Assembly: GCA_910589415.1 (NCBI GenBank)
Contig: OU342631.1
Coordinates: 57,502,598 to 57,566,597 of the forward strand
DNA from: Malachius bipustulatus
Lineage: Eukaryota > Arthropoda > Insecta > Coleoptera > Melyridae
Length of the DNA: 64,000 bases
Reading direction: 5' to 3'
The notes beneath the pieces were generated by a model that had not been told where the DNA came from, did not search any database, and worked only from the letters and a program-made list of their open reading frames with translations. Numbering within the stretch: the first letter of the stretch is position 1; every line of letters starts with the position of its first letter. A program made the translations under genes and the position numbers. Positions 12,362-24,236 of this stretch are shown in pieces.

Positions 12362-14021
12362 CTTCCCGGTTGGTTACGAAGGCATCCAGGATTTCTGTTT
12401 GCAGATTAACTAGGTTGTCGTTGGTTGATCTGTGGGTTCTGAAGCCGCTTTGGTTTGGCGTTAGCAGTTGGTTTTCTTCTAAGAACCACTTGAGTCTGTG
12501 GTTTACTATTTTTTCTAGGAGCTTACAGAGCGCGCAGGTGAGAGAGATAGGTCGGTAGCTTGAAGGTTCCGTTTTGGTTTTATTTGGTTTAAGGATGGGC
12601 ATGATTATCGATTTCCGCCAAGAGTCAGGAAAGCATTGTTTATTCCATATCTCGTTGTATATGTTGAGCAGGACTTGAAGAGATTTGGTTGACAGGTTTC
12701 GCAGGAATTTATATGGGATCTTGTCAGGGCCTGGGGCTGAATTTCCAGTCTCGGATAATGACGTGGTTAGTTCTTCCATACTGATGGGCAAGTTTATGGG
12801 GTGTTTATCTTGTGGGTCGGTATTTAGAGCGATGTTCTCAGCTTTCTTCTTTTTCTGCAGGAATTCTTGCGTATAGAATTGGTCACTGGAATTTTCTGAA
12901 AATGTGTGGCCTAATATGTCTGATATTTCGTTTTTTGTCGTTATCAACTGATTTGTGGGGTTTCTTAGGACTGGGATATGGAAGCAAGTGGGTGCACCTT
13001 TTATTTGTTTGATTTTTCTCCAGGTCTCTGCGACTGGTGTAGAGCTTGACATTGATGAGACATATTGTTGCCATGACGTTTTCTTGCTGTTTTTAACTAT
13101 GCGTCTTGCTGTAGCTCTAAGTTTCTTGAATGTTATCAGATTTTCGATAGTTTTATCCTTTTTGTACTGGTTGAACGCGGTCTTGTAGTTGCGAATAGCT
13201 GTTTTGCAGTCTTTGTTCCACCAGGGGACTGTTCTAGGACTTGAGGTGGTCTTTTTCATGCCGATGGTGCTCTTGGCCGCTTCTGTGAGGCCGATGGTGA
13301 AGTTGGATACCGTTTCGTGGATGTTGCTGGTTATCGTGAAGGACTCCAGTTGATTATCCACGCAGTCTTGGAATAAGGACCAGTTGATATCTTTGTCATT
13401 CCATTTTTCATTTGACATAAGGTCGTGGATTTGTTCTGGGTTATTTGTGTTAGACTGGGAGATCTTAATAGGGAAGTGGTTGCTATCATATGTGTGGTCT
13501 AGTACTTCCCAGGTATAGTTTGGAGCATTGCGCGCATCGCAGAAACTTAGGTCTATTGCTGAGAACGTGCCGGAGGCGGAGATGAGATGGGTGGGTTGGC
13601 CATTGTTTAAGATTACTAGGTCAGTTTTCGTTATCAAGTTTTCAATGGCTTTTCCCCGGCTACTTATTGTTTTGGAACCCCAGATGTTGTGGTGCGCGTT
13701 GAAATCTCCCACTATTAGGTAAGGTTGTGGTATTAGGGCTAGAACTTTTTTAAATTCGTTGGGATCGAAGTCGAGATCAGGGGGTAGGTATACGTTGCAG
13801 ATGTTGACTTTATTTGGGCACCATACTGAGACAGCTACCACTTCCAACGGCGATTTCAGAGGGATTACTTCGCTATGGTATTCGTTTTTCACTGAAATTG
13901 ACACTCCTCCACTAGCAATTTTGTGTGTGTGTCTGTTTTTAACGTATGTTGTGTAGTTTCGGATATTGGGGCAGGTTTGGTCTTTAAGGTGTGTTTCTTG
14001 GAGGCAGACAACTGTAGGGTT
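12342..14021 (-). pseudogene. LINE copy 1 ORF2, N-terminal part: truncated endonuclease and RT fingers
   Basis: The frame is open from the truncation point (first whole codon at 14019-14021) to TGA at 12342-12344. The first 39 codons, which lack an ATG, include VCLQETHL, the conserved Glu block of the EEP endonuclease. They are followed by GDFNAHH, SAIDLSF and SNHFPI, the later endonuclease motifs. The usual SDH triad reads SNH here, a possible loss of a metal-binding Asp. The RT part starts around APGPDKIP and continues through YRPISL and QSGFRTHRST. The frame then runs out at NREGGCGIF because the palm continues in the +1 frame (VAVVFFDIEKAYD). The break falls between conserved RT blocks, so it is a mutation rather than a natural ORF boundary. 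Copy 2 has the same break. Confidence 0.9.
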
Positions 14022-14023
14022 TT

Positions 14024-14036
14024 CGGTTTTACCTTT
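14024..14036. repeat. Target-site duplication, right side of LINE copy 1
   Basis: CGGTTTTACCTTT follows the truncated LINE 5' end directly and then continues in phase as satellite (cgtttgtagg). It matches 10256-10268. Confidence 0.85.
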
Positions 14037-17000
14037 CGTTTGTAGGAAATTTTGTTTATTTTCTGGAATTGTTCCTGTATTTATGATTAGTCAACTTCTA
14101 GCTTCCAAAGCAGACGGTCGCATGACATAATTGATGGAATGTTAAACTAATACAGTTCCTATGCGTGGTAGTCTTCTTTGGTAAGCTATTAGGTCTTATT
14201 AGATACCTTTAGGTAGTTGTTTTTAGATGTGACGAATTTTCCAACCATCTGAGTGAAAACGGAAGTCGTAAAACCAAAATCTCAGTGAGAGAGAGGAAAA
14301 AAATGTTAATTTTAAATGCGGTTTTACCTTTCGTTTGTAGGAAATTTTGTTTATTTTCTGGAATTGTTCCTGTATTTATGATTAGTCAACTTCTAGCTTT
14401 CAAAGCAGACGGTCGCATGAAATAATTGATGGAATGTTAAACTAATACAGTTCCTATGCGTAGTAGTCTTCTTTGGTAAGCTATTAGGTCTTATTAGATA
14501 CCTTTAGGTAGTTGTTTTTAGATGTGACGAATTTTCCAACCATCTGAGTAAAAACGGAAGTCGTAAAACCAAAATCTCAGTGAGAGAGAGGAAAAAAATG
14601 TTAATTTTAAATGCGGTTTTACCTTTCGTTTGTAGGAAATTTTGTTTATTTTCTGGAATTGTTCCTGTAGTTATGATTAGTCAACTTCTAGCTTTCAAAG
14701 CAGACGGTCGCATGACATAATTGATGGAATGTTAAACTAATACAGTTCCTATGCGTGGTAGTCTTCTTTGGTAAGCTATTAGGTCTTATTAGATACCTTT
14801 AGGTAGTTGTTTTTAGATGTGACGAATTTTCCAACCATCTGAGTAAAAACGGAAGTCGTAAAACCAAAATCTCAGTGAGAGAGAGGAAAAAAATGTTCAT
14901 TTTAAATGCGGTTTTACCTTTCGTTTGTAGGAAATTTTGTTTATTTTCTGGAATTGTTCCTGTAGTTATGATTAGTCAACTTCTAGCTTTCAAAGCAGAC
15001 GGTCGCATGACATAATTGATGGAATGTTAAACTAATACAGTTCCTATGCGTGGTAGTCTTCTTTGGTAAGCTATTAGGTCTTATTAGATACCTTTAGGTA
15101 GTTGTTTTTAGATGTGACGAATTTTCCAACCATCTGAGTAAAAACGGAAGTCGTAAAACCAAAATCTCAGTGAGAGAGAGGAAAAAAATGTTCATTTTAA
15201 ATGCGGTTTTACCTTTCGTTTGTAGGAAATTTTGTTTATTTTCAGGAATTGTTCCTGTAGTTATGATTAGTCAACTTCTAGCTTTCAAAGCAGACGGTCG
15301 CATGACATAATTGATGGAATGTTAAACTAATACAGTTCCTATGCGTGGTAGTCTTCTTTGGTAAGCTATTAGGTCTTATTAGATACCTTTAGGTAGTTGT
15401 TTTTAGATGTGACGAATTTTCCAACCATCTGAGTAAAAACGGAAGTCGTAAAACCAAAATCTCAGTGAGAGAGAGGAAAAAAATGTTAATTTTAAATGCG
15501 GTTTTACCTTTCGTTTGTAGGAAATTTTGTTTATTTTCTGGAATTGTTCCTGTATTTATGATTAGTCAACTTCTAGCTTTCAAAGCAGACGGTCGCATGA
15601 AATAATTGATGGAATGTTAAACTAATACAGTTCCTATGCGTGGTAGTCTTCTTTGGTAAGCTATTAGGTCTTATTAGATACCTTTAGGTAGTTGTTTTTA
15701 GATGTGACGAATTTTCCAACCATCTGAGTAAAAACGGAAGTCGTAAAACCAAAATCTCAGTGAGAGAGAGGAAAAAAATGTTAATTTTAAATGCGGTTTT
15801 ACCTTTCGTTTGTAGGAAATTTTGTTTATTTTCTGGAATTGTTCCTGTATTTATGATTAGTCAACTTCTAGCTTTCAAAGCAGACGGTCGCATGAAATAA
15901 TTGATGGAATGTTAAACTAATACAGTTCCTATGCGTGGTAGTCTACTTTGGTAAGCTATTAGGTCTTATTAGATACCTTTAGGTAGTTGTTTTTAGATGT
16001 GACGAATTTTCCAACCATCTGAGTAAAAACGGAAGTCGTAAAACCAAAATCTCAGTGAGAGAGAGGAAAAAAATGTTCATTTTAAATGCGGTTTTACCTT
16101 TCGTTTGTAGGAAATTTTGTTTATTTTCTGGAATTGTTCCTGTATTTATGATTAGTCAACTTCTAGCTTTCAAAGCAGACGGTCGCATGAAATAATTGAT
16201 GGAATGTTAAACTAATACAGTTCCTATGCGTAGTAGTCTTCTTTGGTAAGCTATTAGGTCTTATTAGATACCTTTAGGTAGTTGTTTTTAGATGTGACGA
16301 ATTTTCCAACCATCTGAGTAAAAACCGAAGTCGTAAAATCAAAATCTCAGTGAGAGAGAGGAAAAAAATGTTAATTTTAAATGCGGTTTTACCTTTCGTT
16401 TGTAGGAAATTTTGTTTATTTTCTGGAATTGTTCCTGTAGTTATGATAAGTCAACTTCTAGCTTTCAAAGCAGACGTCGCATGAAATAATTGATGGAATG
16501 TTAAACTAATACAGTTCCTATGCGTGGTAGTCTTCTTTGGTAAGCTATTAGGTCTTATTAGATACCTTTAGGTAGTTGTTTTTAGATGTGACGAATTTTC
16601 CAACCATCTGAGTAAAAACGGAAGTCGTAAAACCAAAATCTCAGTGAGAGAGAGGAAAAAAATGTTAATTTTAAATGCGGTTTTACCTTTCGTATGTAGG
16701 AAATTTTGTTTATTTTCTGGAATTGTTCCTGTATTTATGATTAGTCAACTTCTAGCTTTCAAAGCAGACGGTCGCATGAAATAATTGATGGAATGTTAAA
16801 CTAATACAGTTCCTATGCGTAGTAGTCTTCTTTGGTAAGCTATTAGGTCTTATTAGATACCTTTAGGTAGTTGTTTTTAGATGTGACGAATTTTCCAACC
16901 ATCTGAGTAAAAACCGAAGTCGTAAAATCAAAATCTCAGTGAGAGAGAGGAAAAAAATGTTAATTTTAAATGCGGTTTTACCTTTCGTTTGTAGGAAATT

Positions 17001-18748
17001 TTGTTTATTTTCTGGAATTGTTCCTGTATTTATGATTAGTCAACTTCTAGCTTTCAAAGCAGACGGTCGCATGAAATAATTGATGGAATGTTAAACTAAT
17101 ACAGTTCCTATGCGTAGTAGTCTTCTTTGGTAAGCTATTAGGTCTTATTAGATACCTTTAGGTAGTTGTTTTTAGATGTGACGAATTTTCCAACCATCTG
17201 AGTAAAAACGGAAGTCGTAAAATCAAAATCTCAGTGAGAGAGAGGAAAAAAATGTTAATTTTAAATGCGGTTTTACCTTTCGTTTGTAGGAAATTTTGTT
17301 TATTTTCTGGAATTGTTCCTGTAGTTATGATTAGTCAACTTCTAGCTTTCAAAGCAGACGTCGCATGAAATAATTGATGGAATGTTAAACTAATACAGTT
17401 CCTATGCGTGGTAGTCTTCTTTGGTAAGCTATTAGGTCTTATTAGATACCTTTAGGTAGTTGTTTTTAGATGTGACGAATTTTCCAACCATCTGAGTAAA
17501 AACGGAAGTCGTAAAACCAAAATCTCAGTGAGAGAGAGGAAAAAAATGTTCATTTTAAATGCGGTTTTACCTTTCGTTTGTAGGAAATTTTGTTTATTTT
17601 CTGGAATTGTTCCTGTAGTTATGATTAGTCAACTTCTAGCTTTCAAAGCAGACGTCGCATGAAATAATTGATGGAATGTTAAACTAATACAGTTCCTATG
17701 CGTGGTAGTCTTCTTTGGTAAGCTATTAGGTCTTATTAGATACCTTTAGGTAGTTGTTTTTAGATGTGACGAATTTTCCAACCATCTGAGTAAAAACGGA
17801 AGTCGTAAAACCAAAATCTCAGTGAGAGAGAGGAAAAAAATGTTCATTTTAAATGCGGTTTTACCTTTCGTTTGTAGGAAATTTTGTTTATTTTCTGGAA
17901 TTGTTCCTGTAGTTATGATTAGTCAACTTCTAGCTTTCAAAGCAGACGTCGCATGAAATAATTGATGGAATGTTAAACTAATACAGTTCCTATGCGTGGT
18001 AGTCTTCTTTGGTAAGCTATTAGGTCTTATTAGATACCTTTAGGTAGTTGTTTTTAGATGTGACGAATTTTCCAACCATCTGAGTAAAAACGGAAGTCGT
18101 AAAACCAAAATCTCAGTGAGAGAGAGGAAAAAAATGTTCATTTTAAATGCGGTTTTACCTTTCGTTTGTAGGAAATTTTGTTTATTTTCTGGAATTGTTC
18201 CTGTAGTTATGATTAGTCAACTTCTAGCTTTCAAAGCAGACGGTCGCATGACATAATTGATGGAATGTTAAACTAATACAGTTCCTATGCGTGGTAGTCT
18301 TCTTTGGTAAGCTATTAGGTCTTATTAGATACCTTTAGGTAGTTGTTTTTAGATGTGACGAATTTTCCAACCATCTGAGTAAAAACGGAAGTCGTAAAAC
18401 CAAAATCTCAGTGAGAGAGAGGAAAAAAATGTTCATTTTAAATGCGGTTTTACCTTTCGTTTGTAGGAAATTTTGTTTATTTTCGGGAATTGTTCCTGTG
18501 GTTATGATTAGTCGACTTCTAGCTTTCAAAGCAGACGTCGCATGAAATAATTGATGGAATGTTAAACTAATACAGTTCCTATGCGTGGTAGTCTTCTTTG
18601 GTAAGCTATTAGGTCTTATTAGATACCTTTAGGTAGTTGTTTTTAGATGTGACGAATTTTCCAACCATCTGAGTAAAAACGGAAGTCGTAAAACCAAAAT
18701 CTCAGTGAGAGAGAGGAAAAAAATGTTCATTTTAAATGCGGTTTTACC
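14024..18748. repeat. Satellite array block B, 16 monomers between the LINE copies
   Basis: Spacing between the two insertion points on this side is 4715 bp, which is 16 monomers. The first monomer carries cttCCaaag (14104) and gagtGaaaac, both also present right of copy 2. A ttttCAgg variant at 15244 matches one at 6760 (offset 8484). The following order of gta(T/G)tta, gacgtcgc and gcgt(A/G)gtag variants broadly parallels 6.8-8.8 kb, with a few monomers gained or lost. Near 16320 and 16911 two monomers carry aaaaaCcg. The last monomer before copy 2 carries the CGGG/gtGGttatg/gtcGac haplotype (18484). No gene seen. Confidence 0.95.
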
Positions 18749-18751
18749 TTT
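18739..18751. repeat. Target-site duplication, left side of LINE copy 2
   Basis: CGGTTTTACCTTT, repeated at 22510-22522. Same word and same monomer offset as for copy 1. Confidence 0.85.
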
Positions 18752-18774
18752 TTTTTTTTTTTTTTTTTTTTTTT
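18749..18774 (-). other. Poly(A) tail of LINE copy 2 (T26 on + strand)
   Basis: A run of 26 Ts lies between satellite GGTTTTACC and the LINE 3' UTR. It is four longer than in copy 1, the kind of change expected from slippage after duplication. Confidence 0.9.
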
Positions 18775-18867
18775 AATTAATTATTAAAGTGCGTCAACTG
18801 CTGAGGTTATTAGCACTTATTTCTGTGAGGGAAAAGGGCAGGTATTTTGGGTTAGAGCAGTGTCAAG

Positions 18868-20847
18868 CTATATTTCCCTAAAAAGGCCAGACGTGTGAAG
18901 AAAAGCGAAAAACTGTTCGAGGCCATTTTCTTCCAATGATATAAGATCGTTTAGTGATTTTTCGTCGTGAAAACCGTAGAGTTGTCTGTTGGCATGTTTT
19001 GATGGGCATTCGGTCACCAAGTGACGGACTGTTAGGAGCGTTTGGCATGTGGGGCATAGGGGGGGATCCTCTTTTGTGAACAGGTGGTTATGTGTTATGT
19101 TTGTGTGACCAGTTGCTATCCGTGTGAGTATAACTTCCTCTCTGCGTGATAGGTTGTTTTTCTTTTTTATTTCATAAGGGGGGGGATGGAAGCTTATTCC
19201 TCCTACCGCATAGCCCGAAGAAATCACTTTCCACTTTTTTTGCAGTTCTTGGCTGTATGTGCATTTGACATCGTAGTGTGTTGCGAGGTGATTGTTCAGT
19301 TGGGGGAGTTCAGCTGCTTCCTTTGAGAGTGCATCTACTTTTTCGTTTTCTGTGATGCCAGCATGTGACGGGCACCACATTATGGTGACCTTCTTGCCTC
19401 TTTGTTCAATTGCTTTTGATATAGTCTGTTGGATCTGGATTGCAATGGGGTTACTGGAATACATTATTTGTAGTGCTTGGATTGAGCTGAGTGAGTCAGT
19501 GCATATGAGGAAGCTCTTGTTTGGGTTTTCGAAGGCATATTTTGCTGCCTGGAGAATTCCGATGAGTTCGGCTGAGAAGATACTATACGTAGGTGGGAGA
19601 GAGATTTTAATGGGGGATGTTGGGATTGAAATAGCTACACCTACCCCGCTTGTCGACTTGGAAGCATCAGTATGAATCACCACTGCAGCACTGATGGTAT
19701 CTATGACATCTTTGTAGTGTCTCGAGTATTCAGAAGGGGGGGTAGTGTTTTTTGGAAATGCAGTTAGGGAGAGGTTATAATTTGGGGGGGCGATACTCCA
19801 TGGGGGAACTTCGTGGCTTAGGATCAGAGACTTTGATATTAGAGGGAGGTTTAGTGATGCCAGTATTTTTATGATTGCCCGGTGTAGTGGGCAGCTCGAT
19901 CGGTGTTTGGACTCGTATATATTTGCATATATGGTGGAGAAAAGGGAGTGATATGCTGGGTTTTGTGGGTTTGCTGTGGTTTTCGCTGCATACGACAGGA
20001 TCAAGTGCTGTCTTCGAATCCAGAGGGGCGGTTCTTCAGTTATTTTTTGTAGGGTTCTGACAGGGCTGGTTCTATGAGCGCCGGTGGAAATTCTTATGGC
20101 GGTGTTATTGATGGTTTCTAGACTGTTGAGGGTGGATAAGGGAGCAGATGCGTAGACTATTGATCCGTAATCTATCTTAGATCTTATAAGGTATTTGTAT
20201 ACGGTAATTAGGAGTTTCTCTTGTGCTCCCCACTGGTAGTGACCCAGAGTTTTAAGAAGGTTTAGTCTCTTGATACAATCCGCTTTGAGTTGTTTGATGT
20301 GTGGTTTCCAGGTAAGCTTTTCGTCCCAGGTTAGCCCTAAGAATTGTATCTCTGCACACTGGGGAAGTCGGCACTCATTTAGTATAAGCGTTGGGAATGG
20401 GGTATGTTTTTTCTTGGAGAATATTACTAATTTTGTTTTTGTGGTGGAGAATTTGAATCCTGTATTCTCGCCCCACTCTGCCAGTGAGTTAATGGATTTT
20501 TGGAGGAGACCGTGCATCCGTTTATTGTCTGTTCCTCTGCAGTAGATAGCTAGGTCGTCGGCATACAAAAGAGATCTTACAGGGAGTTTAATCATGGAGG
20601 TTATGTCATTAATAGCAGTCAAGAATAAGGTGACACTCAGCACAGATCCCTGGGGAAGTCCATTTTGGGTGGTGTATGTTTTGGATAGGGAGCCATTAGC
20701 TCTAACTTGGAAACTTCGATTTGACAAAAAATTTCTGATGAATTCAAACATGTTGCCCCCTATGTTCCACCTAGAGAGTGTCTGAAGGATTCTGTGCCTC
20801 CAGGTGGTGTCGTAGGCTTTTTCAATATCAAAAAATACCACAGCCAC
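18868..20847 (-). pseudogene. LINE copy 2 ORF2, C-terminal part: RT palm/thumb, RNase H, CCHC (659 codons open)
   Basis: This long open frame encodes the catalytic core of reverse transcriptase followed by RNase H. Counting from the GTG at 20847: motif A FFDIEKAYD at residues 5-13 (catalytic Asp 7), PQGSVLS at 65-71, YADD at 95-98, and a thumb region with EPPLWIRR near 272-279. The RNase H domain spans about 388-512 with Asp394, Glu427, Asp451 and Asp505. Then comes C598-X2-C601-X7-H609-X4-C614. The protein ends at TAG, 18868-18870. In the family, RT copies the element RNA at the nicked target and RNase H removes the template. The frame has no genuine start: upstream it is closed by a TAA a few codons before the GTG, and the RT fingers lie in another frame. 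It is part of a broken ORF2, although every catalytic residue listed is intact. Confidence 0.9.
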
Positions 20848-22507
20848 CTTCCCGGTTGGTTACGAAGGCATCCAGGATTTCTGTTTGCAGATTAACTAGG
20901 TTGTCGTTGGTTGATCTGTGGGTTCTGAAGCCGCTTTGGTTTGGCGTTAGCAGTTGGTTTTCTTCTAAGAACCACTTGAGTCTGTGGTTTACTATTTTTT
21001 CTAGGAGCTTACAGAGCGCGCAGGTGAGAGAGATAGGTCGGTAGCTTGAAGGTTCCGTTTTGGTTTTATTTGGTTTAAGGATGGGCATGATTATCGATTT
21101 CCGCCAAGAGTCAGGAAAGCATTGTTTATTCCATATCTCGTTGTATATGTTGAGCAGGACTTGAAGAGATTTGGTTGACAGGTTTCGCAGGAATTTATAT
21201 GGGATCTTGTCAGGGCCTGGGGCTGAATTTCCAGTCTCGGATAATGACGTGGTTAGTTCTTCCATACTGATGGGCAAGTTTATGGGGTGTTTATCTTGTG
21301 GGTCGGTATTTAGAGCGATGTTCTCAGCTTTCTTCTTTTTCTGCAGGAATTCTTGCGTATAGAATTGGTCACTGGAATTTTCTGAAAATGTGTGGCCTAA
21401 TATGTCTGATATTTCGTTTTTTGTCGTTATCAACTGATTTGTGGGGTTTCTTAGGACTGGGATATGGAAGCAAGTGGGTGCACCTTTTATTTGTTTGATT
21501 TTTCTCCAGGTCTCTGCGACTGGTGTAGAGCTTGACATTGATGAGACATATTGTTGCCATGACGTTTTCTTGCTGTTTTTAACTATGCGTCTTGCTGTAG
21601 CTCTAAGTTTCTTGAATGTTATCAGATTTTCGATAGTTTTATCCTTTTTGTACTGGTTGAACGCGGTCTTGTAGTTGCGAATAGCTGTTTTGCAGTCTTT
21701 GTTCCACCAGGGGACTGTTCTAGGACTTGAGGTGGTCTTTTTCATGCCGATGGTGCTCTTGGCCGCTTCTGTGAGGCCGATGGTGAAGTTGGATACCGTT
21801 TCGTGGATGTTGCTGGTTATCGTGAAGGACTCCAGTTGATTATCCACGCAGTCTTGGAATAAGGACCAGTTGATATCTTTGTCATTCCATTTTTCATTTG
21901 ACATAAGGTCGTGGATTTGTTCTGGGTTATTTGTGTTAGACTGGGAGATCTTAATAGGGAAGTGGTTGCTATCATATGTGTGGTCTAGTACTTCCCAGGT
22001 ATAGTTTGGAGCATTGCGCGCATCGCAGAAACTTAGGTCTATTGCTGAGAACGTGCCGGAGGCGGAGATGAGATGGGTGGGTTGGCCATTGTTTAAGATT
22101 ACTAGGTCAGTTTTCGTTATCAAGTTTTCAATGGCTTTTCCCCGGCTACTTATTGTTTTGGAACCCCAGATGTTGTGGTGCGCGTTGAAATCTCCCACTA
22201 TTAGGTAAGGTTGTGGTATTAGGGCTAGAACTTTTTTAAATTCGTTGGGATCGAAGTCGAGATCAGGGGGTAGGTATACGTTGCAGATGTTGACTTTATT
22301 TGGGCACCATACTGAGACAGCTACCACTTCCAACGGCGATTTCAGAGGGATTACTTCGCTATGGTATTCGTTTTTCACTGAAATTGACACTCCTCCACTA
22401 GCAATTTTGTGTGTGTGTCTGTTTTTAACGTATGTTGTGTAGTTTCGGATATTGGGGCAGGTTTGGTCTTTAAGGTGTGTTTCTTGGAGGCAGACAACTG
22501 TAGGGTT
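20828..22507 (-). pseudogene. LINE copy 2 ORF2, N-terminal part: truncated endonuclease and RT fingers
   Basis: Its 520-codon segment appears residue-for-residue identical to that of copy 1, with the same open extension of 39 codons up to the truncation point (VCLQETHL block). The endonuclease lacks its N-terminal strand and the first catalytic Asn because of the 5' truncation. It retains GDFNAHH and SAIDLSF, and has SNH in place of the usual SDH. RT finger blocks GPDKIP (about residue 392 from the GTG at 22390), YRPISL (about 450) and QSGFRTHRST (about 485) follow. The frame stops at 20828-20830, overlapping the downstream palm frame by 20 bp. The lesion is shared with copy 1, so it predates their duplication. 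Confidence 0.9.
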
Positions 22508-22509
22508 TT

Positions 22510-22522
22510 CGGTTTTACCTTT
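22510..22522. repeat. Target-site duplication, right side of LINE copy 2
   Basis: CGGTTTTACCTTT, followed in phase by satellite and then by cttCCaaag at 22590, the same flanking variant as right of copy 1. Confidence 0.85.
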
Positions 22523-24236
22523 CGTTTGTAGGAAATTTTGTTTATTTTCTGGAATTGTTCCTGTATTTATGATTAGTCAACTTCTAGCTTCCAAAGCAGA
22601 CGGTCGCATGACATAATTGATGGAATGTTAAACTAATACAGTTCCTATGCGTGGTAGTCTTCTTTGGTAAGCTATTAGGTCTTATTAGATACCTTTAGGT
22701 AGTTGTTTTTAGATGTGACGAATTTTCCAACCATCTGAGTGAAAACGGAAGTCGTAAAACCAAAATCTCAGTGAGAGAGAGGAAAAAAATGTTAATTTTA
22801 AATGCGGTTTTACCTTTCGTTTGTAGGAAATTTTGTTTATTTTCTGGAATTGTTCCTGTATTTATGATTAGTCAACTTCTAGCTTTCAAAGCAGACGGTC
22901 GCATGAAACAATTGATGGAATGTTAAACTAATACAGTTCCTATGCGTAGTAGTCTTCTTTGGTAAGCTATTAGGTCTTATTAGATACCTTTAGGTAGTTG
23001 TTTTTAGATGTGACGAATTTTCCAACCATCTGAGTGAAAACGGAAGTCGTAAAACCAAAATCTCAGTGAGAGAGAGGAAAAAAATGTTAATTTTAAATGC
23101 GGTTTTACCTTTCGTTTGTAGGAAATTTTGTTTATTTTCTGGAATTGTTCCTGTATTTATGATTAGTCAACTTCTAGCTTTCAAAGCAGACGGTCGCATG
23201 ACATAATTGATGGAATGTTAAACTAATACAGTTCCTATGCGTGGTAGTCTTCTTTGGTAAGCTATTAGGTCTTATTAGATACCTTTAGGTAGTTGTTTTT
23301 AGATGTGACGAATTTTCCAACCATCTGAGTAAAAACGGAAGTCGTAAAACCAAAATCTCAGTGAGAGAGAGGAAAAAAATGTTAATTTTAAATGCGGTTT
23401 TACCTTTCGTTTGTAGGAAATTTTGTTTATTTTCTGGAATTGTTCCTGTAGTTATGATTAGTCAACTTCTAGCTTTCAAAGCAGACGTCGCATGACATAA
23501 TTGATGGAATGTTAAACTAATACAGTTCCTATGCGTGGTAGTCTTCTTTGGTAAGCTATTAGGTCTTATTAGATACCTTTAGGTAGTTGTTTTTAGATGT
23601 GACGAATTTTCCAACCATCTGAGTAAAAACGGAAGTCGTAAAACCAAAATCTCAGTGAGAGAGAGGAAAAAAATGTTAATTTTAAATGCGGTTTTACCTT
23701 TCGTTTGTAGGAAATTTTGTTTATTTTCTGGAATTGTTCCTGTAGTTATGATTAGTCAACTTCTAGCTTTCAAAGCAGACGGTCGCATGACATAATTGAT
23801 GGAATGTTAAACTAATACAGTTCCTATGCGTGGTAGTCTTCTTTGGTAAGCTATTAGGTCTTATTAGATACCTTTAGGTAGTTGTTTTTAGATGTGACGA
23901 ATTTTCCAACCATCTGAGTAAAAACGGAAGTCGTAAAACCAAAATCTCAGTGAGAGAGAGGAAAAAAATGTTCATTTTAAATGCGGTTTTACCTTTCGTT
24001 TGTAGGAAATTTTGTTTATTTTCTGGAATTGTTCCTGTAGTTATGATTAGTCAACTTCTAGCTTTCAAAGCAGACGGTCGCATGACATAATTGATGGAAT
24101 GTTAAACTAATACAGTTCCTATGCGTGGTAGTCTTCTTTGGTAAGCTATTAGGTCTTATTAGATACCTTTAGGTAGTTGTTTTTAGATGTGACGAATTTT
24201 CCAACCATCTGAGTAAAAACGGAAGTCGTAAAACCA

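Larger units (their letters stand above)
10266..14023 (-). mobile_element. I-like non-LTR retrotransposon (LINE), 5'-truncated, copy 1
   Basis: A minus-strand LINE of about 3.76 kb interrupts a satellite monomer. Its 3' end is a poly(A) tail, seen as 22 Ts at 10266-10287, followed inwards by a 3' UTR of about 93 nt and the end of ORF2. It encodes an endonuclease (EEP/APE type), reverse transcriptase, RNase H and a C-terminal CCHC motif. That order is characteristic of the I group of LINEs (family knowledge; exact clade not established). ORF1 and the first residues of the endonuclease are missing, so it is 5'-truncated, as is usual for LINE insertions. It is dead: one frameshift is shared with copy 2 and a second is private (8 Gs at 11249-11256 instead of 7). 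Confidence 0.93.
18749..22509 (-). mobile_element. I-like non-LTR retrotransposon (LINE), 5'-truncated, copy 2
   Basis: It has the same structure, target site and 5' truncation base as copy 1. From TSD to TSD it measures 3771 bp against 3768 bp. The 3-bp difference is fully explained by four more Ts in the tail and one fewer G in the homopolymer. By eye the only substitution is ctggtAgtg (20237) against ctggtGgtg in copy 1. It keeps RT-to-RNase H in one frame, but shares the frameshift between RT fingers and palm, so it is not functional either. Shared flanking variants show it is a segmental copy of the same insertion event as copy 1. Confidence 0.93.

Noticed and set aside
12342..12370. Programmed frameshift between two natural ORFs in the I-like LINE
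   Set aside because: The break lies between conserved RT finger and palm blocks, where no natural ORF boundary occurs in this family, and I see no slippery motif that explains a +1 shift.
10805..13956. Plus-strand open frames across LINE copy 1 (and the same set at 19292-22442)
   Set aside because: They are antisense to the endonuclease, RT and RNase H frames, have no recognisable domains, and the two sets are identical only because the LINE copies are.
10256..22522. Two independent insertions of a site-specific LINE into the satellite
   Set aside because: Independent events would not share the exact 5' truncation, an internal frameshift and rare flanking variants. The only other LINE in the window uses a different site.
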